DNA of 11,481 bases from CBDVBZ01 sp965372355 (GTDB taxonomy: Bacteria > Krumholzibacteriota > Krumholzibacteriia > WVZY01). The position numbers and the translations under genes are program-made. Positions 1 to 7,124 of the stretch are shown piece by piece. The notes under the pieces were generated by a model. It was not told where the DNA came from. It did not search any database and worked only from the letters and a program-made list of their open reading frames with translations. The stretch's first letter is position 1. Each line of letters starts with the position of its first letter. Location of the stretch: contig CBDVBZ010000117.1 in assembly GCA_965372355.1 (NCBI GenBank), positions 1-11,481 of the forward strand, read 5' to 3'.

Positions 1-356
1 ACGAGGGTCAGCTTCTTGCCGACATTGAGGCTGTCGACCGTTACCGTGATGACCTGGCCGGCCGTCCCCAGGACCGCGTTGGCGAGGGCCTGATCGCTGC
101 TGACCGTGACATAACCGGCCTGAGTCGCATTGTCTTTTTGAGGGGCAGTCCAGGACGCGGGTATCGTAATTTCAACCGTACCGCCCACATGGAACGAGTC
201 GGCGGCGAAGTACTCGAACGTCCACGTGCCTTGCCCTCCCGCCGGCACATCGGCCGTGGGCGCGATGGTCGCCGTCCCGGATCCCGCAGCCGCAAACGCC
301 CCCACGGGGAGCAGGAGCAACGCACCCGCGATCAGAAATAGTGTCAGCCTGGACAT
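1..356 (-). CDS. Exported beta-sandwich-like protein, N-terminal part (cut by window edge)
   Basis: This is an open frame from an ATG at 356 to the window edge, with 118 complete codons and no stop, so the C-terminus lies outside. Residues 1-22 form a clear signal peptide: an Arg near the start, a hydrophobic core rich in Leu and Ala, and an A-F-A cleavage site. The rest is rich in Thr, Val, Gly and Ala, with alternating beta-type segments such as GTWTFEYF and TVEITIPASWTAPQ. It looks like an Ig-like or adhesin-type beta-sandwich of a secreted or surface protein, but I cannot name a family. The ribosome site is weak (GGTG). A TTG at 362, in frame and two codons upstream, is an alternative start. 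The gene follows a likely terminator and promoter, so it is probably a separate transcription unit from the cassette before it. Confidence 0.72.
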   Translation of the reverse strand, partial: MSRLTLFLIAGALLLLPVGAFAAAGSGTATIAPTADVPAGGQGTWTFEYFAADSFHVGGTVEITIPASWTAPQKDNATQAGYVTVSSDQALANAVLGTAGQVITVTVDSLNVGKKLTL

Positions 357-566
357 ACGCAAGAGAACATCACCAAAAAACAGGGGGAATTACCGGATCG
401 TGTCGCGCACGAGGCGGCACAGGATGCGCAAACCTCGAATGGTGCTGCAATTACCATGCCTCACGTCCAACGCAACCCTTTAGAAAAACATAACATACCG
501 CGATCCAAAAGGTTCGGGGACACCACGGGGCCAGCGGCCATTGGGCAGCACGTTCGAGCCGCGGCT

Positions 567-595
567 ATTCTAACAGCGGAGTGAGTGAAATGCAA
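567..595 (-). promoter_or_regulatory. Putative sigma70-type promoter for the gene starting at 356
   Basis: Read on the minus strand, TTGCAT (590-595) is followed after exactly 17 nt by TAGAAT (567-572). The -10 box matches TATAAT in five of six positions; the -35 box is weak, with only TTG shared. A start site would fall near 560, giving a leader of about 200 nt. The -35 box abuts the T-tract of the upstream terminator. Confidence 0.35.
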
Positions 596-628
596 TAAAA
601 ATGCGGGGTTATGCCCGGACAAACCCGC
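595..628 (-). terminator. Putative intrinsic terminator of the outer-membrane operon
   Basis: On the minus strand, GCGGGTT (628-622) pairs with AACCCCGC (610-603) with one bulged C, across an 11-nt loop, and is followed by ATTTTTATT. It lies about 90 nt after the stop of the last lipoprotein gene and before the next promoter, the expected place for an operon terminator. The long loop and the bulge make it moderate rather than strong. Confidence 0.5.
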
Positions 629-714
629 CCGGCTCCACCGATTCAGGTACCGATAACCCAATGCGTTATGGCCCATTAACGACGTCGGTCCTGACTGAGG
701 GGGCTTTTGGGGCG

Positions 715-1089
715 CTACGGCGAGGTTCCGGGGACCCTCACTACAGAATTCACCCCGTCGAACCCGTCGGGGACGGTATGCGGGTTGCGGGGATCGGCGA
801 TCCATTTCTTGTCGTTGATCACGAACTTGTACTCGTAGAGCCCGGGTGAGAGCGTGTAGAGAAGCGTCCATTGCCCATCACCGTTCTTGTCGATCATGGG
901 GTCGGACCGGACCGACCAGTTGTTGAAATCGCCCACCACGTTGACCCGGCGTGCCCCGCGGTCGTAGTAACGAAAGATCACACCGCCATCCACGAGTTCG
1001 AGCCCACTCTGCGATCCAGGGGGCTTCGAGCCACACCCCAGGCAGAACAGAACTACCGGTAGCAAAACCAAGTATCGGACCACACGCAT
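715..1089 (-). CDS. Small lipoprotein with a single CBM48-like domain
   Basis: This 124-aa protein starts at an ATG preceded by GGAG at 8-nt spacing. Residues 1-18 form a hydrophobic leader ending in a lipobox-like C-L-G-C with Cys19 as the likely lipidated residue. The -3 position is Cys rather than Leu, slightly unusual. Gly at +2 argues against inner-membrane retention under the E. coli rule. Residues 35-118 match the CBM48/AMPK-beta glycogen-binding pattern: DFNNW (54-58), YEYKF (85-89), a Trp at 96 and a following D-P (99-100). The two Trp and Lys88 occupy the places of glycogen-contact residues in AMPK beta. DKNGDG (67-72) resembles a DxNxDG calcium loop. There is no enzymatic domain, so it is probably a binding or structural protein at the outer membrane. 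It is the last gene of the operon, 24 nt after its paralogue. Confidence 0.85.
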   Translation of the reverse strand: MRVVRYLVLLPVVLFCLGCGSKPPGSQSGLELVDGGVIFRYYDRGARRVNVVGDFNNWSVRSDPMIDKNGDGQWTLLYTLSPGLYEYKFVINDKKWIADPRNPHTVPDGFDGVNSVVRVPGTSP

Positions 1090-1113
1090 TTCGGGTTCTC
1101 CACGTCAACCGGC

Positions 1114-1542
1114 TTAACGGATCTCCAACCGACCGCCCTCGGTATGCAGAACGATCTGTGAACACAACTCGGCGGGACCCCCCTGGACTTCCTCCACGTT
1201 GCCGGGATCCGTATGCCAGGTGTTCTCGTCAACGAGAAACAGATATTTGTAGCGGCCCGCCGGCAGGGCGACACGAATCTCCCAGATACCGTCGTTGTTG
1301 TCGTCCTGCATCAGCCCGATGTTGGCCTCGCCAGCTCTCCCGTCGCCACGCGTCCAGTTATTCCCCTGCCAATCACCACCGAGCTGGACGCGCCTGGCGT
1401 TCGGCGCATAATACCGAAACAACACGTCACTCTCCACGAGCGTCGGTCCCTGCGCGATCTGCCGGGGTAGCAAATAGCCGCACCCGGAAACGATAATCAG
1501 TATGAATATCCAGGGGACGATTTTTCGAGTGCGATACATCAT
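1114..1542 (-). CDS. Small lipoprotein with a divergent CBM48-like domain
   Basis: This 142-aa protein has a hydrophobic leader ending in the lipobox V-S-G-C, with Cys21 as the lipidation site and Gly at +2. Residues 37-132 are CBM48-like and align with the neighbouring genes: LFRYYAPNARRV, then GGDWQGNNW (55-63, in the place of GDFNNW), GRYKYLFLVDE (96-106), Trp109 and D-P (112-113). Compared with its paralogue it carries extra residues after NNW and a DDNNDG segment (80-85) that fits DxNxDG. A single Cys at 127 is unpaired after processing. Two ATG codons are adjacent (1542 and 1539) and the ribosome site is weak. The gene begins 10 nt after the stop of the CBM48-barrel gene, so coupled translation is likely. 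The probable role is glycan or protein binding at the outer membrane; no catalytic residues are apparent. Confidence 0.85.
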   Translation of the reverse strand: MMYRTRKIVPWIFILIIVSGCGYLLPRQIAQGPTLVESDVLFRYYAPNARRVQLGGDWQGNNWTRGDGRAGEANIGLMQDDNNDGIWEIRVALPAGRYKYLFLVDENTWHTDPGNVEEVQGGPAELCSQIVLHTEGGRLEIR

Positions 1543-1552
1543 GTCAACTATG

Positions 1553-3595
1553 CTAAAAGAACAGGATTAACTCAAGTTTTAATGCGTGATTATCCTCGAG
1601 CTGCTGCTCCTGGTTCTGCAGCCCCCGGCCGAGTTCGGCCGACTGGCTACGTGTAAGGTCCACCGGGATCCCGGCCCTCAGCGCCTGTTCCCAGCCGTTG
1701 TTCAGGTAATCGTTCGGGACCGGATCGAGAACAATCGGGTCGGGACCGATGCCGATACTGAGCGAGACGCGCCGGTCGCGGTATCCCGCCTCGAGATAGG
1801 AGGCAAAGTATGTCCGCTCGATTTGCCAGCCTGGTTTGTCATAACGCGCCAGCCGCGCGTGCAGATCGACATAGAACCTGTCCGTAATCCCGTACTCGCC
1901 GTCGAACCGCGCGCTCACGTACTCGATCGAGTCAAAAACCTTTGTGGTCACGGCTTCGACCGCTACGAGACACCCAAACGGGACGACCGTTCCGAGCCTC
2001 CGGCTCGGGTCAAACACCCGATCATTCCATCCGAACGTCAGCACCACATCCGTCGCGCGCGTCATATCGAACTCGACCTGTCCGATCACATCGAGCGCGT
2101 CACCCCAGTCGAGCCAGAAATTTCTGGCTGGCGTGAAGTAGTGAAAATCGACCGGCGTTTCCCCGTAGTCCTGATCGATGTATCGAATGACCCCACCGGT
2201 ACTCCATTTGTCATTCGCATACCGGACATCCAGCTCGATCGTGTTGATTTCGGCCCTTGACGCGTCAACCACAAAGGGATCGAAATCGTATTCATTCCAA
2301 CGATAGGTGAGGACGGTGCGGACTCCCCCGCGGTCGTACCCGATCGATCCATCCCATCGCTTGCTGGACTGGAGCGGAATCTCGCTGTCATGTCGCTCCG
2401 TGTCCTGGCCGATGCCGACGTCGCCCAACGTCGTGTCCGCCGATACGGACCCCGCCGTTTGCCTGACTTGTGCGTTCGAATGCCCGAACCCACCACCCAG
2501 GGTGACACCATCCCACAAGGCCCACGTCAACCACAGCACATCGGCGCCCCAGAATTCCCTCGTGTTGAACGTCGACAGCTCATAGGCGCCGGCTCCCCGC
2601 CGGACGGCGGCCAGCAACCCCGGGTGCAGGCCGCGGTTCTTTCGATTGACGTATCCGAAGTCGAAACTGCCGAGATCGGCAAACAGTTCAAAGGCCCACG
2701 TGTCCGAGTCGAACCGGCTTTCGTTATACCGGTAGACAAGCGTGTCGGGGGTGCCGGACGCGGCAAACCCGCCAAACGCATCGGATGGAATGATGACCGG
2801 TGTAAACAACCTTTCCTCGATCTTGTCCGTGTACATCGCGCGGAGCCGGGTTTTGAGAAACTCCGGCGACTCGAACGAAAAGCCCTTTCGCTCGCGGCCA
2901 ACGTTGTAGTCAAACACACCCACTTCCCCAACAAGCCCGAACGGATCTTCCGATCTCCATATCGTGTCGTTCTCGAAGGCCTGAAAGATCGCGTCGCCGA
3001 ATCTCACCTCTACGAACCCCATGTTGAACCAAAGTTTTGCCTGCAGCGGTGAGAGATGCCACTCCTCGTTCGTTGTTTTGAGATCGACGTTGGCCCGAAG
3101 CCGCTTGCTTTCGTATGTAAAATAAAAGTCAAGCGTCTGATCGGATCGTGTGTCGCCATCATCGAGAATGAACTCACCGGTGTAACGGAGGTTGGGCTCG
3201 AGCGTCACCTCGGCTTCCGTTTCCACCTCTTCCTCGCTCCCCATGACCAGCATACCCGAGCGTTCTTCGAGCACGAGGGACGACCCTTTCTTTGGATCGG
3301 CAGGCTCGTTCTGAGGATCGACGCGCCATTCGCCATCGACAACATACTTGTAACGGTAAGCCCCGGGCAACAGATACAGGCGAATGATAAACGTGTCGCC
3401 TTCCCTGTCCATCCTCTCCAGCGTCGGATTCCAGTTGTTGAAATCACCGACGAGAAACACGCGGTTGGCCTCCGGCGCCCGCAGCGTAAAGACCACCTCG
3501 TCATCGACTACGCGCACACCGGCGTCCGCCCCGGCGAACGAACCGGCGAGCACGAGACCGGCGAGCAACCCTATGCGGAGGGCCCGTGCGCTCAA
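1553..3595 (-). CDS. Outer-membrane beta-barrel with N-terminal CBM48 domain
   Basis: This 680-aa protein has a signal peptide at residues 1-25 (A-D-A cleavage site). Residues 31-110 form a CBM48 domain: VFLVGDFNNWNP, GAYRYKYVVDGEWRVDP, with Trp55, Lys83 and Trp90 in the sites that contact sugar in AMPK beta. A short acidic linker (about 118-133, Glu-rich) follows. Residues 134-680 are amphipathic beta-strands with many Tyr, Trp and Phe, ending in LELILFF. A terminal Phe is the usual BAM recognition signal of outer-membrane barrels. The start is a TTG whose four bases overlap the preceding stop (TTGA), with GAGAGG upstream; no better start retains the signal peptide. The CBM48 domain should sit in the periplasm unless it is threaded through the barrel. 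The barrel family is not recognised and its substrate is unknown. Confidence 0.85.
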   Translation of the reverse strand: MSARALRIGLLAGLVLAGSFAGADAGVRVVDDEVVFTLRAPEANRVFLVGDFNNWNPTLERMDREGDTFIIRLYLLPGAYRYKYVVDGEWRVDPQNEPADPKKGSSLVLEERSGMLVMGSEEEVETEAEVTLEPNLRYTGEFILDDGDTRSDQTLDFYFTYESKRLRANVDLKTTNEEWHLSPLQAKLWFNMGFVEVRFGDAIFQAFENDTIWRSEDPFGLVGEVGVFDYNVGRERKGFSFESPEFLKTRLRAMYTDKIEERLFTPVIIPSDAFGGFAASGTPDTLVYRYNESRFDSDTWAFELFADLGSFDFGYVNRKNRGLHPGLLAAVRRGAGAYELSTFNTREFWGADVLWLTWALWDGVTLGGGFGHSNAQVRQTAGSVSADTTLGDVGIGQDTERHDSEIPLQSSKRWDGSIGYDRGGVRTVLTYRWNEYDFDPFVVDASRAEINTIELDVRYANDKWSTGGVIRYIDQDYGETPVDFHYFTPARNFWLDWGDALDVIGQVEFDMTRATDVVLTFGWNDRVFDPSRRLGTVVPFGCLVAVEAVTTKVFDSIEYVSARFDGEYGITDRFYVDLHARLARYDKPGWQIERTYFASYLEAGYRDRRVSLSIGIGPDPIVLDPVPNDYLNNGWEQALRAGIPVDLTRSQSAELGRGLQNQEQQLEDNHALKLELILFF

Positions 3596-5073
3596 AAGTC
3601 CCCTCTCAGCAGTATGGTGTATTGTGCTGATCCAAAACGAGATAGCTCGACATCCTGATCCTCGAGGATAAAGGGACCGTCACCGATGACCTCCCGGCCG
3701 TACGCGAAGACAACCCAGATCCGGTCGTTCGGGCGATAGGCGAGCCGTGTAAAGAGCGTCTGCCCGATATCGAACGACTCGCTCAAAATAAAGCGCCAAT
3801 ACAGCCCCCAGTTTGGTGAGAGCGCCAGCTTGCCATCCCAGGCAAACCGAGTGTCGCTGTATATCGTGTTGATGTCCTTCCACATGACGTTTATTCCGCT
3901 CCGGAACTTGTTGACCTGTTTCTCGACGCCAACATTAATAAAGTTTCCCTCGTCCTCGAACTCCGTCGTACGCGTATCGGTGAGGTCTCCGCGGACACGG
4001 AAATCCATGCCGTTTGCAAAACGTCCCCACAACGCGGCGTGCCAGTGATCGATTTTCTTGTCTTCGAAGTGGAAACGTCTGCCGCGCGCATACACGAGCC
4101 GCGCATACAGATCAACGGTGCTCGCCTCAAAGAAGCCCCTCAGCCGGTTGGTCTCCTGCGCTCCCCGCGCCAGACCGAGGTCGTTGAAGAACTCGTCCCC
4201 TATCGATGCGTATTCGTAGACAAACTTCAGCCAGCCCGCCTTCGGCACGCGAACCGATGTCAGACGGATCTCGGCAAACAGGGCTGCGGTTTTCGGCAGC
4301 GAGCTGCGCAGACCACCTCCGGCCGAGTTGGAGCTACTGCCGGGCAGAAAAACGTTGCTCTCGCTGACACCCGTTTGCTGGTACGACACAATCCCATACG
4401 CCTGTTTGTACGACGCCGCCGTCTCGAGTTTGACCGTCGCGCGGTTCTCTCTAACGACGCCTCCGGGGTGGTCGAGAAGGTAAGACACGCTCGCAATCAG
4501 GGGCCGTCCCGTGTAATCCGTCTTGAGGTACGCAATATCCCTCAGATGCTGGCTTCGATCGCCGAGGGACGAGTAGAGCGCCGTGATCCCGAAATCGCGT
4601 CTGATCCGCGTGTCGGCACGGATGCCGAGATTGTCCTGACCGCTCGCGACAAGATCATCCAGCAGAAGCGGCGCAATCATGTCGTACGTGATGAACCGCC
4701 GCTCGTTGGCAAACAGCCTGAGCGAATAGTCTGCGTTTTGCAGTCCCCGGGCCCACAGGTAGTCGCCCTGGTCGAACAGAAAACGTTTCTGAAACTGCGA
4801 CGGACGTGTTCGATCCCAAATCGCGGCACCCTTGAGATAGAGATGCCCGTACCGGCCACCCGCGTTGAGATCGAGCATCAGACGGGTAAGATCGCGCGAC
4901 GACTGCGCTGTCGTATTCCAGGGGAATGGCACCGATTCGTCGGCGACCGACGTGACGTACTGGAAGCGCCCTCCGATGACAACCGGTTCGATGGCTTGCC
5001 ACTTGATCGCATACGAGGTCCCCACCGCGAGCACGATCAGGAGGGCACCGAGGATAAGGACGCGTCTAGTCAT
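3592..5073 (-). CDS. Predicted outer-membrane beta-barrel protein, unknown family
   Basis: This 493-aa protein starts at an ATG with a strong GGAGG at 9-nt spacing. Residues 1-22 form a signal peptide (T-S-Y-A, then I-K-W). The mature part has no long hydrophobic helix. It has repeated alternating segments with aromatic girdle residues, for example HLYLKGAAIWD, YGIVSYQQTGV and GLYWRFILSES, and ends in LLRGDF with a C-terminal Phe, as expected for a barrel inserted by BAM. Length and composition fit roughly 16-20 strands. No plug domain, TonB box or POTRA repeat is visible, so a passive porin-like or structural role is more likely than active uptake. The ATG overlaps the stop of the PorV-like gene by 8 nt, and its own stop overlaps the start of the CBM48 barrel by 4 nt. 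The family is not recognised. Confidence 0.82.
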   Translation of the reverse strand: MTRRVLILGALLIVLAVGTSYAIKWQAIEPVVIGGRFQYVTSVADESVPFPWNTTAQSSRDLTRLMLDLNAGGRYGHLYLKGAAIWDRTRPSQFQKRFLFDQGDYLWARGLQNADYSLRLFANERRFITYDMIAPLLLDDLVASGQDNLGIRADTRIRRDFGITALYSSLGDRSQHLRDIAYLKTDYTGRPLIASVSYLLDHPGGVVRENRATVKLETAASYKQAYGIVSYQQTGVSESNVFLPGSSSNSAGGGLRSSLPKTAALFAEIRLTSVRVPKAGWLKFVYEYASIGDEFFNDLGLARGAQETNRLRGFFEASTVDLYARLVYARGRRFHFEDKKIDHWHAALWGRFANGMDFRVRGDLTDTRTTEFEDEGNFINVGVEKQVNKFRSGINVMWKDINTIYSDTRFAWDGKLALSPNWGLYWRFILSESFDIGQTLFTRLAYRPNDRIWVVFAYGREVIGDGPFILEDQDVELSRFGSAQYTILLRGDF

Positions 5074-5962
5074 TGGGAAAGACCTCCCCGCCCTTTGTCG
5101 GCAGCGAGAAACCGATCGAGATGTAATATGTGAGCCCCATCACGTCGTGACCGGTAACACCGGCATCGACGACGATCCGCGAGACGGTGACACCCAGGCC
5201 GCCCGTCACATCACCTTTGTTCAACCCGCCACGAATCCTCAGCTGTTTGCCTGCGTTGACCTCGACGCCCAGTTTGTCGGTCCATTCGCCGTCCTGTCCC
5301 ATCGACCGCTCGTACACAAAAACCGCCCAACGCTGATAGAAATAGGAGAGCCCAAAGGCCTGCGTCATCCCGAGGCGGGTCGCACCGTCGGATGGCAACC
5401 AGTCGAACGCCGGCTGCCCGAGGTTGCGGATTGAATAACCGATGCCAAAGATCGGAAACGGTCTCAGCAAGACGCTCAGGCCGCCCGTGACCACCGTTTT
5501 TGCCTCGGTGTAGGTTCTCGAGTAGGCGACGCGCGCGATATCGATGCTGCCACCAAACGACAGCGATGCGTCCTGCGAATTTCTGATGTAGTCTGCGCCA
5601 AGCGCGATCGTAAAGAGATCTTCCGATGTGACACCTCGCAGCCCAAATCGGTGCCATGACAAACCGACGGTGCCAAACGGAATCGGTACCGCGGCTGCGA
5701 GGAAGTGTTCTTCGAGATCGGATAGACCGTATGGCCGGGCAAAAGAGGAAAGGAACTCTGGAGTCTGAATCTGCGCCAGTCCTGCTGAGTTGATCACCGC
5801 GGCGCTGGGGTCATCGGCGATTGACACAAAGGCTCCGCCCAACGCGAACGCGCGTGAGGATACGAAGAGTCTCTCGAAATAGGCGTGAGCCGGGACGCAG
5901 ACTCCGAGAAGTATCACGCATCCAACCAGAAGAACGATCACTGATCTGAATCGAGCCTTCAA
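5066..5962 (-). CDS. PorV/UPF0164-like outer-membrane protein
   Basis: I start this gene at a TTG at 5962, giving 298 aa. An AGGAG six nt upstream and a proper signal peptide directly after it (hydrophobic core, A-H-A cleavage) support this. A longer frame to 6148 would add a charged, non-signal extension inside the upstream gene. The mature N-terminus carries the PorV/PorQ/UPF0164-type pattern RAFALGGAFVSIADDPSAAV followed by NSAGLAQ. These proteins form FadL-like outer-membrane barrels; in Bacteroidetes, PorV carries type IX cargo to the attachment machinery. Length fits this family. The C-terminus (GGEVFPND) lacks a terminal Phe. The gene starts 13 nt after the FlgD-Ig-tailed gene and overlaps the next barrel by 8 nt. 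Family membership is fairly secure; a secretion role here is inference. Confidence 0.8.
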   Translation of the reverse strand: MKARFRSVIVLLVGCVILLGVCVPAHAYFERLFVSSRAFALGGAFVSIADDPSAAVINSAGLAQIQTPEFLSSFARPYGLSDLEEHFLAAAVPIPFGTVGLSWHRFGLRGVTSEDLFTIALGADYIRNSQDASLSFGGSIDIARVAYSRTYTEAKTVVTGGLSVLLRPFPIFGIGYSIRNLGQPAFDWLPSDGATRLGMTQAFGLSYFYQRWAVFVYERSMGQDGEWTDKLGVEVNAGKQLRIRGGLNKGDVTGGLGVTVSRIVVDAGVTGHDVMGLTYYISIGFSLPTKGGEVFPND

Positions 5963-5968
5963 TGGCGT

Positions 5969-5973
5969 CTCCT
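5969..5973 (-). promoter_or_regulatory. Ribosome binding site deciding the TTG start at 5962
   Basis: On the minus strand AGGAG lies six nt before the TTG at 5962, inside the 13-nt gap after the preceding stop (TGA at 5976-5978). It supports the TTG start over the longer frame. Confidence 0.7.
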
Positions 5974-5975
5974 GC

Positions 5976-7124
5976 TCAGCGGATGACGGCAACCGATTCT
6001 GTAACCGTGCTCTGCGACGATCCCTTCCCCGGACCTCCGGACACGGCGAGCACGTAAACGCCACCGGGGACAATCCTGCCCTCCGCATCCCGTCCGTCCC
6101 AGGATTTGGCAACCGGCCCGGTGGAAAGAACGTGGGGTTCGTCTGCAAAGAGCACCCGGATCAGAGTGCCGGTCGATGAGTAGATCCGACCGGTGAGATA
6201 CACGGGCTGTGTGTAGTCGGCCGGGCTGAGCGTCACCTGAAAGTCCAGCGTCTGCCCCTCTCCGGGCGCAATCAGCTTTTCCTGAACAATGACCGCTATG
6301 GGAAGTATCTGTCGAACGTCCTCGCTCGCCGCGACGCCGTAGGTTGCGATGGCGCGCGGTGACACCCCGATGTCGAGCACACCGTCGCCGTCGCTATCGA
6401 GCGGCAACTCGACATAGTTGTTCAGGATCGCAACCCGGGTCGAGTCGTTCTCGAGAACGGTAGAAGGATCCGGTGCGGCATCACCCGCACCCATTCCCGG
6501 TCCACCGGCCACGACGGCGAGCACGCGGAGGTCTCGGCCGTCGGGCGGTACCGATACCCCGCTGCTGTCGCTCTCAAAACCGGGGAGCAGCACCCAGGGG
6601 ATCGCGACCTCCAGGGCACCGGCGCTCGAGCCACTCTGCACATAGATCCCCCGGTATTCCGCGGTGCTCACAACGTTGATTGGATGGTTGCAGTCGATCG
6701 CCGCGAGTTCCGGCGGCAGTGACGGGTGTAATACTCTCATCAGGATGTTCGGGGTATTGACGGAAAACTCGATGTTTCGCCGAAAGTTGCCTCCGCCGCG
6801 CAGATCACTGACACCGCCGCAACCCACATCGAGGAACAGCATCAGCGAGGTGGACACGACGACTGCGGGGACACCGACATAAAAATTGAAATTATCCCAC
6901 GTTACAGCGATCGCCCGGATGTCGTTATCCGTTCCCCAACGGGAGTCGCCGGGGTTCTCGGCAAAGCGGGTCGTCTCGTCCAGAACCCAGTCGTCGGCGT
7001 CGAAGTCGCTGACGTCGCCGTCGATGATGATCTGTGAGCGAAGATCCGGGGCGGTTGAGGCAAGGGACAACATGGGCAGGACACTCACCAGCAGCAGCAG
7101 CAAAGCGAGGCACGGCTGCTTCAT
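5976..7124 (-). CDS. Exported protein with DOMON/CBM9-like N-terminus and FlgD-Ig-like C-terminus
   Basis: This 382-aa protein has a Leu-rich signal peptide (about residues 1-22). Residues 32-180 read like the DOMON/CBM9-like sandwich found in many exported proteins: IDGDVSDFDADDW, a DNDIRAIAVTWDNFNFYVGV stretch, then LEVAIPWVLLPG. DSDGDG (243-248) resembles a linear calcium loop. Residues about 290-382 resemble the FlgD Ig-like domain, with LIRVLF, SWDGRDAEGR and PGGVYVLAV, and end in VAVIR. In FCB-group bacteria domains of this type at the extreme C-terminus often act as, or resemble, type IX sorting signals. Three Cys occur in the N-terminal half after the leader. The ATG overlaps the preceding stop by one base (TGATG), with GAGAGG 11 nt upstream. 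The exact N-terminal family is uncertain. Confidence 0.8.
   Translation of the reverse strand: MKQPCLALLLLLVSVLPMLSLASTAPDLRSQIIIDGDVSDFDADDWVLDETTRFAENPGDSRWGTDNDIRAIAVTWDNFNFYVGVPAVVVSTSLMLFLDVGCGGVSDLRGGGNFRRNIEFSVNTPNILMRVLHPSLPPELAAIDCNHPINVVSTAEYRGIYVQSGSSAGALEVAIPWVLLPGFESDSSGVSVPPDGRDLRVLAVVAGGPGMGAGDAAPDPSTVLENDSTRVAILNNYVELPLDSDGDGVLDIGVSPRAIATYGVAASEDVRQILPIAVIVQEKLIAPGEGQTLDFQVTLSPADYTQPVYLTGRIYSSTGTLIRVLFADEPHVLSTGPVAKSWDGRDAEGRIVPGGVYVLAVSGGPGKGSSQSTVTESVAVIR

Larger units (their letters stand above)
357..714. other. Gene-free stretch between two transcription units
   Basis: No convincing gene lies in these 358 bases. Short open frames here lack ribosome sites and run into coding sequence on another frame. 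The stretch holds a likely minus-strand terminator (595-628) and a likely minus-strand promoter (567-595). The predicted leader of about 200 nt before the start at 356 matches no riboswitch class I can recall. Confidence 0.6.

Noticed and set aside
557..566. Perfect 10-base palindrome AGCCGCGGCT next to the predicted -10 box
   Set aside because: It could be an operator, but palindromes of this length are expected about ten times by chance in a window this size, and no second copy or known regulator site is recognised.
461..871. Minus-strand open frame of 136 codons overlapping the end of the last lipoprotein gene
   Set aside because: It runs through the lipoprotein coding region in another frame and across the likely terminator; no ribosome site or recognisable protein pattern.
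4039..5133. Plus-strand open frame of 364 codons opposite the 493-aa barrel gene
   Set aside because: The minus-strand frame has a signal peptide, strong ribosome site, barrel pattern and coupled junctions. The plus-strand translation is Arg-rich and featureless.
5963..6148. Longer version of the PorV-like protein starting at 6148
   Set aside because: The extra 62 residues lie inside the upstream gene, are charged and Pro-rich, and would bury the signal peptide. The TTG at 5962 has a ribosome site and leads straight into the signal peptide.
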